A stretch of DNA of 64,000 nucleotides from Haloterrigena turkmenica DSM 5511 (lineage in GTDB: Archaea; Halobacteriota; Halobacteria; Halobacteriales; Natrialbaceae): the NCBI RefSeq assembly GCF_000025325.1, contig NC_013743.1, positions 682,001-746,000 of the forward strand, given 5' to 3'. Below are positions 18,979-26,785 of the stretch, in pieces. Both the position numbers and the translations under genes were made by a program. The notes under the pieces were generated by a model. That model had not been told where the DNA came from. It searched no databases and worked only from the letters and a program-made list of their open reading frames with translations. How positions within the stretch are numbered: position 1 is the first letter of the stretch; every line of letters starts with the position of its first letter.

Positions 18979-19026
18979 TTAGATATTCATTTCTGCTGTC
19001 TCCGTATTAGTTTAGATATTATATTT
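18979..19026 (+). promoter_or_regulatory. Direct repeats and TATA-like box upstream of the PQQ locus
   Basis: Two copies of TTAGATATT at 18979-18987 and 19012-19020 are 33 bases apart, about three helical turns. The second copy runs into a TATA-like stretch (TATTATATTTTG) that would place a transcript start near 19045-19055. The surrounding 100 bases are distinctly AT-rich. The same 273-base gap separates the divergent winged-helix/binding-domain regulator from the PQQ operon, so this is a candidate operator for it. Confidence 0.4.
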
Positions 19027-19090
19027 TGATGCCGATTCCATTGATAAGTATTATCCAAACACGTGATGGCTCATTATGTGTGGTGGTAAC

Positions 19091-19993
19091 ATGAGTCAGA
19101 CACCAACGACGTCGAACACGAAACTCGCAGAACGAGGCGATCTGGCAACGGTGCTCGGCGTCGATACGGCGGGTGAGGAGGACGTAACGTGGACGAACCT
19201 CGCGGGGCGGGTCGAACCGCGACCGGATCCAACGTTCGCCTCGAGGGGGGCGACGATCCGCGATGACCTCGGCGACCGACTCGATCCCGACCTGCTCGAG
19301 CGCGAGCGCGAGCGGATCGCGGACGAGATCGGTCGGCTGCCGGACGTCCGCGCGGCGGGCGTTCCGGACGAGCCCGAGGGGCTGTATACGGAGGTAGCCG
19401 AACCCGGTTGGCGCCTCTACGACCACCTGCTCGAGGTAGGGTTCTTCGAGCGCCTCGACGAGACCCTGCCGCGGTTCACGGCCGAGCACGTCGAGACCAC
19501 GGCACGCGAGCTGGTCCTGACGGAACCGCTCTCGTCGGCGCTCGACGACGTCGGCTTCGACGAGGGCGAGAAGACGGCGCTGCTTTCCGCCGTCGCCAAC
19601 GACAGCGAACGGCTCTCTCGGTGGGTACCGTCGAATCAGATTCCGGACGACGTCGAGTTCGATACATCGACGATTCCCCCGTTACATCAGCGGGCGATGG
19701 GCGGAGCGCTGCTGTGGATCCGCGGTCTCGACAGACACCTCTGGCAGAACGAGGTGCTCGTCACCGAGGAGATCCTCGACGATGCGGCGTGGTACGTCAA
19801 GGCGATGCTGGGCGGCCTGTTCGTCTCGGCGACCGCCGCTCACGATCTCGCCACAGCGGAACGGTTCACGGACGAACAGCTGACCGCCGCGCTCACCGCG
19901 GGGACGGCCGTACAGATCGTCAGTCAGGAAGAGCTGCTGCACGCCGTCTTCTACATCACGGACGAGATGCGCGCGCCGAGCGAACTGAGGTGA
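19091..19993 (+). CDS. Hypothetical protein heading the PQQ dehydrogenase operon
   Basis: 300-residue soluble, acidic protein that I do not recognise. It has no cysteine in the 300-residue form, no signal peptide and no clear membrane span; the second half is helical (GALLWIRGLDRHLWQNEVLV, ILDDAAWYVKAMLGGLFVSA). An ATG at 19076 is also possible; 19091 is preferred because GGTGG precedes it. Its stop region holds the Shine-Dalgarno GAGGTGA of the PQQ dehydrogenase, whose ATG is 8 bases on, so the two are cotranslated and may form a complex. A maturation or partner role is inference only. Confidence 0.6.
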   Translation: MSQTPTTSNTKLAERGDLATVLGVDTAGEEDVTWTNLAGRVEPRPDPTFASRGATIRDDLGDRLDPDLLERERERIADEIGRLPDVRAAGVPDEPEGLYTEVAEPGWRLYDHLLEVGFFERLDETLPRFTAEHVETTARELVLTEPLSSALDDVGFDEGEKTALLSAVANDSERLSRWVPSNQIPDDVEFDTSTIPPLHQRAMGGALLWIRGLDRHLWQNEVLVTEEILDDAAWYVKAMLGGLFVSATAAHDLATAERFTDEQLTAALTAGTAVQIVSQEELLHAVFYITDEMRAPSELR

Positions 19994-20000
19994 TTATCCC

Positions 20001-21710
20001 ATGGCACTTCGCAACGACAGGGCCGTTCAGGCCGCACGCGACATCGAACTGGTAGAGATCGAGGACGGCTATACGCTGGTCGGTGGGCCGGAGGAATCGA
20101 TCACGCAGCAACACGACAGCGACCGAATCCCGGAGGTCGACGTCGATCAGGAGATGTTGAGCAACTCGGGCGAGGATCCGGAATCGTGGCTGATGTACGG
20201 CGGCAACTACGAACAGCACCGGGTCACGACCGCCGATCTCATCACGCCCGACACCGTCTCCGACCTCGAGCTCGAGTACGAGCTGTCGGTCGGCACCGGC
20301 TCGAGCATGGAGGGGACGCCGATCGTGGTCCCGGGCGACCCGCCGGTCATGTACCAGACCAACGGGCCGAATCACATGAAGGCGATCGACCCCCGCGAGG
20401 GGGAGGTCCTCTGGAGCTACACCTACGCGGTCCCGATGGGGGTCGAACTCTGCTGTGACGACAACAACCGCGGGGCCGCCGTCTGGGGCGACAAGGTCTA
20501 CATGACGACGCTCGACTCGGGGGTCGTCGCACTGAACCGGTACACCGGCGAAGAGGAGTGGTACACGAGCACCGCCGATCACGAGGTCGGCTACTCCGCG
20601 ACGTGGGCGCCCGTGATCCACGACGGGACGATCTACACCGGAAGCGCCGGCGGCGAGTACGGCGTCCTCGGATTCGAGGCCGCGATCGACGCGGAGAGCG
20701 GCGAGATCCAGTGGCAGACCGACACGCTCCCCGAGGACGAGTGGGTCGGAGCGAGCCGGGAACACGGTTGCGGGACGACCTGGATGACGCCGACGATCGA
20801 CGAGGAACGGGGAGTCCTCTACACGGCGGTCGCGAACCCCGGACCGGACTTCGACGGAACGGTGCGGCCGGGACCGAACTTCCCGACCTGCGGTACGATC
20901 GCGCTGGACTTAGAGAGCGGCGAGTTCCAGTGGGGTTTCCAGAGCAGTCCCCACGACGTCTGGGACTACGACGCGGTCGCGCCGCGAGTGCTGCTGCGCG
21001 ACGTGGACGTCGACGACGGCCCGTCGGAGATGGTCGTCGGCTCCGACAAGACCGGCTGGGTCTACATGATGGACGCCGAGTCCGGACAGCTCCACGAGCG
21101 AAGCCAGGAGATCTGCCAGCACATCAATATGTGGGAGATGATCCCCCACATCAGCGCGGACGAGCGGATCCCGTTCGTTCCCGGCGCACCGGGCGGAAAC
21201 GACTGGCAGCCGCCGTCGTACAACCCCGAGACGGGGTACGTGTACGTCGTCCACCAAAACTTCCCACAGGACCTCTACTGGCGCTACGAGGAGTACAGCG
21301 AGGGCAACCCCTACTGGGGCGGCGGCCTGGACGATCCGGCCTCCGAGATGCCCGATGAGTGGAACGAGTCGATTACGGCCTTCGCCGCGGTCGATCCCGC
21401 GACGGGCGAGCGCGTCTGGCGCGACTGGATCGAGAGCGAAGACGAGTTCTACATGTGGGGCGGCTCGATGTCGACGGCGACGGGCCTGGTCTTCAACGGG
21501 ACCCAGAACGGAAATCTCGTCGCCTACGACGGCGAGAGCGGCGACCGCCTCTGGGAGCACGAGTTCGACGTCCCGATCAGCGCCTCGCCGATGAGCTGGT
21601 ACGACCCCGGCGAGGAGAAGCAGTACGTGGCCGTCCAAGTCGGCGGCAGCGGCTGGCTCCGACAGGGAACCCGCGGCGACACGCTCGCCGTGTTCTCGAT
21701 GGGGGCCTGA
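20001..21710 (+). CDS. PQQ-dependent alcohol dehydrogenase with lanthanide-type active site
   Basis: 569-residue quinoprotein beta-propeller related to methanol/ethanol dehydrogenases. The adjacent-cysteine pair is Cys151-Cys152 (CCDDNNRG). The metal and catalytic set is complete: Glu219 in GGEYGVLG, Asn279 in VANPGPD, the catalytic-base Asp322 in WDYD, and Asp324 two residues later. In characterised XoxF/PedH enzymes that extra Asp coordinates a lanthanide; calcium enzymes have Ala or Ser there. No signal peptide is present although family members are normally exported, and the start is fixed by the strong GAGGTGA. A likely electron acceptor, a cupredoxin, is the next gene. The substrate (methanol, ethanol or other alcohol) cannot be told from sequence. 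Confidence 0.85.
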   Translation: MALRNDRAVQAARDIELVEIEDGYTLVGGPEESITQQHDSDRIPEVDVDQEMLSNSGEDPESWLMYGGNYEQHRVTTADLITPDTVSDLELEYELSVGTGSSMEGTPIVVPGDPPVMYQTNGPNHMKAIDPREGEVLWSYTYAVPMGVELCCDDNNRGAAVWGDKVYMTTLDSGVVALNRYTGEEEWYTSTADHEVGYSATWAPVIHDGTIYTGSAGGEYGVLGFEAAIDAESGEIQWQTDTLPEDEWVGASREHGCGTTWMTPTIDEERGVLYTAVANPGPDFDGTVRPGPNFPTCGTIALDLESGEFQWGFQSSPHDVWDYDAVAPRVLLRDVDVDDGPSEMVVGSDKTGWVYMMDAESGQLHERSQEICQHINMWEMIPHISADERIPFVPGAPGGNDWQPPSYNPETGYVYVVHQNFPQDLYWRYEEYSEGNPYWGGGLDDPASEMPDEWNESITAFAAVDPATGERVWRDWIESEDEFYMWGGSMSTATGLVFNGTQNGNLVAYDGESGDRLWEHEFDVPISASPMSWYDPGEEKQYVAVQVGGSGWLRQGTRGDTLAVFSMGA

Positions 21711-21751
21711 GGGGATCGACAGACGACCAACAACCGACACAGAACACAACT

Positions 21752-23356
21752 ATGACCAACGAACAACGCTCACGCGAGGACGTTTCCCGTCGCGGCGTGC
21801 TGAAGGGAACGGCGGCGCTGGCCGGGACGGCCGCGCTCACGGGCCGTGCCGGCGCCTACCGCGACGTCGTCGACTACCCGCTGCCGGCCGCGCAGGGCGA
21901 TGTCGAGGGCCGGACGCTCTCGCTGCTCGGCATCGTCGGCGGCTGGGTCGGCGTCGCGCCCGCGGAGATCGACGGCGCTTCGAACCCGCCGCTGCGACTG
22001 ATGGAAGGCGTAGAGAACGAGATCATCTGGACGAACGGCGACGGCTCGCGCCACAACTTCACCATCGGTGACGACCAGGACGAAGTGATCGAGGCGACCG
22101 AGTTCGTGGAGGAACAGGGCGAGTCCACCTCGCTCACGATCACTCCCGAGGAGGGAATGGCCCAGTACTACTGCATCCCGCATCCGGTTCAGATGCGCGG
22201 TCCGATCGAACTGGTCGATCCGGGGGAGGTCCACGAACTCAGCGTCCGCGTCGAGGACGAGAACGGCGACCCGCTGGGCGCGGAGGTCTTCGTCGGCGAT
22301 CACCACTCCTTCTCCAACGTCGTCGCCCGAGGGGGTCCGGACCAGGAAGGCCAGAGCGGAGAGTCGCAGGAATTGGAACCGGGCGACGACGAAGGCGGCA
22401 ACCAGACGGCCAGCAACGAAACAGTCGGTAACGAAACGGCAGGTAATGAGACGGTCGGCAACGAAACGGCAGGTAATGAGACGGTCGGCAACGAAACGGC
22501 AGGTAACGAGACGGTCGGCAACGAAACGGCAGGTAACGAGACGGCCGGCAACGAAACGGCCAGTGACGGCGTTCAGGAGGAGGAAACGCCGGCCGACGAG
22601 GACGCGCCGGCGATCGCCCGTTTCGACATGCTCGAGGACGGCGAGTACGACCTCGAGGTCTGGACCTACGGCCACGAGCGGGTCACCGACACGGTGACGA
22701 TCGACGGTGAGGATCAGGAGATCACAGTCACGCTGCCCGCAACGGATCCGGGCGAACCGACCGAGACCTTCTCGATGCGTCTCGAGGAGGGCCAGTGGGT
22801 CGGACAGGAGCCCGAGGCGATCGCCGACCAGACCAACCCGACGCTCGAACTCGAGGCGGACGAGACCTACGCGATCGAGTGGGAGAACGGGATCGGTCGC
22901 CTCCAGCCCGAGGGGGAGAACCGGGTCTTCGAACCTCTTCCCGGCCACAACTTCGTGATCGCCAGCGGCGGCGACACCAACGAGTGGAACACGTACGTCC
23001 GGTCGGACTTCCTCAGCGAGGAGGGCGAGACCCAGACCGTCGAGTTCGTCGCCAACGAGCAGATGGGCGTCTACTTAGACCAGTCGCAACTCGAGGCGGT
23101 CGGCGAGATCGCCATCGGCGGTGCGGCCGACGGCGAGGCGGTCCCCGCCGGCGACGAGACGGCCGGTAACGAGACGGGTGGCAACGAGACGGCCGAGGGA
23201 ATCGGCAACGAAACGGATGGCAATGAGACGCTCGAGACGGTCGACAACGAGACGCTCGAGACGGCAGACAACGAGACGATCGAAGCCGCCGGAAACGAGA
23301 CGGAGGGCAACGAGACGCTCGAGACCCCCGGCAACGAGACGGGCGACGACGACTGA
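21752..23356 (+). CDS. Tat-exported blue-copper (halocyanin-like) protein with sequon repeats
   Basis: 534-residue secreted protein. It has a twin-arginine signal (SRRGVLKGTAALAGTAALTG, residues about 12-31). A first cupredoxin domain has type 1 copper ligands His101, Cys141, His144 and Met148 in the pattern CxxHxxxM. A linker of tandem Asn-Glu-Thr sequons (about 220-270) is followed by a carboxypeptidase-like segment. A second cupredoxin-like domain keeps GHNF but lacks the Cys/His/Met ligands, and a C-terminal tail is again rich in NET sequons. It starts 41 bases after the PQQ dehydrogenase, so it is the probable electron acceptor. The repeats suggest heavy N-glycosylation at the cell surface. 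Confidence 0.85.
   Translation: MTNEQRSREDVSRRGVLKGTAALAGTAALTGRAGAYRDVVDYPLPAAQGDVEGRTLSLLGIVGGWVGVAPAEIDGASNPPLRLMEGVENEIIWTNGDGSRHNFTIGDDQDEVIEATEFVEEQGESTSLTITPEEGMAQYYCIPHPVQMRGPIELVDPGEVHELSVRVEDENGDPLGAEVFVGDHHSFSNVVARGGPDQEGQSGESQELEPGDDEGGNQTASNETVGNETAGNETVGNETAGNETVGNETAGNETVGNETAGNETAGNETASDGVQEEETPADEDAPAIARFDMLEDGEYDLEVWTYGHERVTDTVTIDGEDQEITVTLPATDPGEPTETFSMRLEEGQWVGQEPEAIADQTNPTLELEADETYAIEWENGIGRLQPEGENRVFEPLPGHNFVIASGGDTNEWNTYVRSDFLSEEGETQTVEFVANEQMGVYLDQSQLEAVGEIAIGGAADGEAVPAGDETAGNETGGNETAEGIGNETDGNETLETVDNETLETADNETIEAAGNETEGNETLETPGNETGDDD
22411..22560 (+). repeat. 30-base tandem repeat encoding NET sequons
   Basis: Five units with a period of exactly 30 bases. Units 22441-22470 and 22471-22500 are identical, 22501-22530 and 22531-22560 differ by one or two bases, and 22411-22440 is a degenerate unit. 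Each encodes two Asn-Glu-Thr glycosylation sequons (VGNETAGNET). The near identity points to recent expansion and possible length variation between strains. Confidence 0.9.
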
Positions 23357-23490
23357 CGCCGGTCCGCCGTCCGACACCGGTCGGTTTTTCGGTGTGGCTC
23401 CGACGCGCACAGCGCGTCCGCCGGGTCGAAACCCGATCGAGCGCGTCGCACCGTCCGCGTCCGCGGAGTCGCGAGCGAAAGCCGCGCCCG

Positions 23491-24612
23491 TCACGCGTAG
23501 TTCGCGATCCAGTAGCCGACATAGAGCGCGAGCAGCGCCGCGCCGCCCGCTCGCGTCACTCGACCGCGAGCGAGCAGCCCGGCGACGACGAGCAGACACG
23601 CGGCGAGAAACGGCCAGTGGACCGTCATCACCGCGCCCGCGGTATCGATGGGGCGCAGCAACGCGATGAGGCCGACGTTGGCCGTCACGTAGAACACCGT
23701 GCTCCCGACGACGTTCCCCACGGCGAGGTGCGCTCGGCCCTGTCGAACCGGTTCGACGGTGAGCGCCAACTCCTCGATCGAGGCGATAAAGGAGAGCACC
23801 GTCGCGCCGAACGCGAGCCCTGAGATGCCAAGCGCCACGAAGATCCCTTCGGCGCTCACCACGGTGAGTCCGGAGCCGATCGTCATGCCGACGATCGCGA
23901 GGAGCGCGACGGCGAGGCTGAACCGTCCGCTTTTCCCCTCGAGGTCGGGGACGAACTCGTCGAGGTCCAGATCGAGATCGAGGTCGCGATCCGCGCGTCG
24001 GTCGTCGCGCTCCGAACCGAGAGCGGGCGCTCGATCGCCACCGTTGGGTTCCGCGCCCGCACCTGCGACCGCTGTCGATTCCGCCGCTGCGCCCGCCTCC
24101 GCGTCCGCCTCGAGGTCGACGACCTCTTCGACCTCTCCCGAGAGCAGGAACGTCGTCTCCGACCGTCGTTCGCGCCAGAAGATGCCGGCGAGCAGCGGGA
24201 CGAACAGGACCGTCAGGATCGCGCCGTCCGTCCAGTCGAGCGTGCCGTCGAGCGAGAGCGCGAACGCCGGGAGGGGGACGAGAACGAGCAACAGCAGGTA
24301 GATCCGGGGGACGGTCATCCGAAACGGGACGGCCAGCCCCGCGACGCCGACGGCGACCGCGAGGACGAACAGCGACTCGCCGAACACCGTCCCGAGCGCG
24401 AGGGACGGGAGGTCGACGAACGCCGCCGTAACGCCGAGGATCGCGTTCTCGAGGTCGATTCCGGCGAGGAGGACCGCGAGGAAAAACCCGGAGATGCCGA
24501 GAGAGACGGCGCTCCGGGCGACGGCCTCGATGAAGACCTCGACGCACCAGATCACGAGGACGACGCCCGTCAGAAACAGGGCGGCGAGACCGACGAGCTC
24601 CGCGGCGCTCAT
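23491..24612 (-). CDS. CaCA-family cation exchanger, copy 1
   Basis: 373-residue membrane protein with about ten helices split by a long acidic cytosolic loop (about 155-225, including a DLDLDLDLDE run). The second alpha-repeat is clear: FIASIEELALTVEPVRQG and GNVVGSTVFYVTANVG, matching the Na+/Ca2+ exchanger consensus. The first alpha-repeat (GFFLAVLLAGIDLENAILGV) is degenerate. It lies 95 bases downstream of a paralogue in the same direction. Ion specificity (Ca2+, or another cation with Na+ or H+) is not readable. Confidence 0.78.
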   Translation of the reverse strand: MSAAELVGLAALFLTGVVLVIWCVEVFIEAVARSAVSLGISGFFLAVLLAGIDLENAILGVTAAFVDLPSLALGTVFGESLFVLAVAVGVAGLAVPFRMTVPRIYLLLLVLVPLPAFALSLDGTLDWTDGAILTVLFVPLLAGIFWRERRSETTFLLSGEVEEVVDLEADAEAGAAAESTAVAGAGAEPNGGDRAPALGSERDDRRADRDLDLDLDLDEFVPDLEGKSGRFSLAVALLAIVGMTIGSGLTVVSAEGIFVALGISGLAFGATVLSFIASIEELALTVEPVRQGRAHLAVGNVVGSTVFYVTANVGLIALLRPIDTAGAVMTVHWPFLAACLLVVAGLLARGRVTRAGGAALLALYVGYWIANYA

Positions 24613-24707
24613 ACGGAGACCGAACGGCGCCGGCGAACTTAATTCCCGAAGCCGCGTTCAGCGTTTCGAGACGGCCGTCCCGCGACGGTCGTCGGCGATC
24701 CGAACGC

Positions 24708-25805
24708 TCAGTCCGGAACCGGGACGCCGCCGAAGACGAGGAGTGCGACGATCCAGTACGCGACGTACAGTCCGACCAGTAGGTAACCGTGCCCCCGCCG
24801 GAGTCGCCCCGTGGCGATGGCGTAGGCGGCGACCGCGGTCAGGACGATCACCGCCGGGAGGTGGAAGACGAGCACGGACGACGGAATCACGACGTCCGCG
24901 ACGAGCGCGATGACGCCGACGTTCGCCGTGACGGAAAACATCACGCTGCCGACGACGTGACCGATCCCGATCTCCGGGATCCCCCGTCGGACCGGTTCGA
25001 TCGTCAACAGCAGGTTCTCGAACGTCAGAACCAGCGTGAGCACGGTTGCGCCGAAGACCGTCTCCTCGATCCCCCACGACGCGATGATCGCTTCCGAACC
25101 CGCCTCGAGCAGGAGCGCGCCCGCGGCGACCCCGACGAGCGCGAGCAGCGACAGTCCGAGCCAGAACGCCCCTTCGTGGCGCGATCCGGTGACGAACCGG
25201 TCCTCGGGAATCTCCTCGAGAATCGTTCCGCGGTCGATGTTCGCGAGGTCGAGTCGGTCGATCGGCACGCCGCCGTCGGCCTCGATGCGTTCCGCGATCT
25301 CCGAGTCCCTGAACACCGGGACGTCGCGCTGGTACTCCCGACCGACGACGTAGCCGAGGAGGGCGACGAACGCCGCGACGAGGACGAGGCCGTGGACGAC
25401 GCCGAGCGTGCCCGCGAGGACGAACGGAACCAGGAGAAACGGCGAGAGGACGAACAGCACCAGGTAATCCCCGGGCACCTCTACGGGAAACGGCCGAACG
25501 ATCGCCGCCACCGCCAGCGTGATCCCGGTGATCGCGAGGGCGGTCCCGAACGCCGTCCCGAGCGCGACTCGCTCGAGACCGCCCGCGCCGAACACCAGTG
25601 CGACGACGGTGTCGTCGAACTCGAAGCCCGTGAAGATGATCGCGAGCGTGAAGATCGAGACGCCGAGACCGATCGCGGCCCGAGTGAGGTAGCTGATGAG
25701 TTTCTCGACGCTGTAGGTGAGCACGACCGCGCCGGCGGCGAGGACGACGTACGCGAACCACGGCCCCTGGCCCTCGATGGCGCTCTCGAGGAGGTCTTCG
25801 ACCAT
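24708..25805 (-). CDS. CaCA-family cation exchanger, copy 2
   Basis: 365-residue exchanger-like membrane protein. The second alpha-repeat region reads TFENLLLTIEPVRRGIPEIG and GHVVGSVMFSVTANVG; the first is IFTLAIIFTGFEFDDTVVAL. A hydrophilic loop lies at about 155-210. It is first in a two-gene unit with its paralogue at 23491, which suggests a heteromeric or functionally paired exchanger. Its position beside a metal-dependent PQQ enzyme is suggestive but not evidence of shared function. Confidence 0.78.
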   Translation of the reverse strand: MVEDLLESAIEGQGPWFAYVVLAAGAVVLTYSVEKLISYLTRAAIGLGVSIFTLAIIFTGFEFDDTVVALVFGAGGLERVALGTAFGTALAITGITLAVAAIVRPFPVEVPGDYLVLFVLSPFLLVPFVLAGTLGVVHGLVLVAAFVALLGYVVGREYQRDVPVFRDSEIAERIEADGGVPIDRLDLANIDRGTILEEIPEDRFVTGSRHEGAFWLGLSLLALVGVAAGALLLEAGSEAIIASWGIEETVFGATVLTLVLTFENLLLTIEPVRRGIPEIGIGHVVGSVMFSVTANVGVIALVADVVIPSSVLVFHLPAVIVLTAVAAYAIATGRLRRGHGYLLVGLYVAYWIVALLVFGGVPVPD

Positions 25806-26025
25806 GGGCTACCGGATGTTACCTGATACCATATAGCTAACAACCCGGAGAGAGAATTCCGTTGGAAATCTATACACGCGTCGCGGACTGATCGCCGGAG
25901 CGACCGTCGGGACGGACGAACCGACGGCCGTCGAGTGAACTCCCGTCGTCGGGGCTGGGTCCGCTCGTTTTCGACGCGAAAATCAGTCGTTCAGGTCGGA
26001 GCGCGAAGACCGCTGAACGCCGTCG

Positions 26026-26445
26026 TTACGGAGAGCGTTCGTCGAATCTGTCGACGCCCGACTCCGCGACGTCCATGTCCTGCTCGACCGCGCCGCCGCT
26101 AACGCCGATCGCCCCGACGATGTCACCGTCCCGCTCCAACGGATAGCCGCCGCCGAAAATGACCATCCGTCCCTGGTTGGTATTCTGCAGGCCGTAGAGC
26201 GATTTGCCTGGCCGGGTCGGATCGGCCAGATCGTGCGTCGGCATGTCCAGGGCGGCCGCCGTGTAGGCCTTGTTCCGCGAAATATCGATCGACGCGAGCC
26301 ACGCGCCGTCCATCCGGTGTTGGGCGACGAGATTGCCCTCGGAATTCGAGACCGCGATCACCATCGGATTGTCGATCTCTTCCGCTCGCTGCTCGGCCGC
26401 GTCGATGACCTCCTTCGCCGTCTCGAGTTGTACTGACTCAACCAT
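26026..26445 (-). CDS. GlcG/HbpS family protein (DUF336)
   Basis: 139-residue protein of the GlcG/HbpS fold, some members of which bind haem or cobalamin or act as accessory proteins of oxidation pathways. Conserved blocks are AVSNSEGNLVAQHRMDGAWL, DISRNKAYTAAALDMPTHDL and the glycine-rich FGGGYPLERDGDIVGAIGVSG. No signal peptide is seen. An upstream start at 26475 is possible, but the ATG at 26445 fits the family. DUF336 genes often occur near PQQ alcohol dehydrogenases and glycolate or diol oxidation genes in bacteria, which fits this setting. Confidence 0.82.
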   Translation of the reverse strand: MVESVQLETAKEVIDAAEQRAEEIDNPMVIAVSNSEGNLVAQHRMDGAWLASIDISRNKAYTAAALDMPTHDLADPTRPGKSLYGLQNTNQGRMVIFGGGYPLERDGDIVGAIGVSGGAVEQDMDVAESGVDRFDERSP

Positions 26446-26785
26446 GCGGAAGGCTACCACACTTCGAGGATTCATAAATACCCGCCATGGAAAGCCGACT
26501 AGATACTGTCAGTGATCAATGGGAAATCGAGCGACGAGACTGTCGCTCTCGCTGGTGGTTTTCCGGCGACCATCGCGACGTGCGACCTCGTCTCGTGACG
26601 GCGATCGCGCGCAACGGACGAGGGAGAACGAGGCGGCCGACCGACGGTTCCAGTCACCAGCAGAGTGGGCGTGCTAGCACGCTTTCCACGGACCGAACGG
26701 GTGGTGACGGATCCGACTCGAGCGCAGCGACCACGCGAAGGTTTACAACGGAGTTCGTAGTCCGTTCATCGAGGTTTGATAACCA
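26446..26785. other. Intergenic region with a 14-base palindrome
   Basis: About 340 bases with no gene, between the divergent GlcG-like and zinc dehydrogenase genes. A perfect 14-base palindrome, GCGTGCTAGCACGC, is at 26669-26682, about 105 bases before the dehydrogenase start, and may be a regulator site. GAGG at 26771-26774 serves as a Shine-Dalgarno for the gene at 26786. Confidence 0.45.

Noticed and set aside
20001-21710. BamB-like or generic beta-propeller protein
   Set aside because: The adjacent Cys pair and the Glu-Asn-Asp catalytic set are specific to PQQ alcohol dehydrogenases.
22411-22560. Tandem repeats as a possible CRISPR array
   Set aside because: They have no unique spacers, are in frame inside a secreted protein gene and encode sequons.
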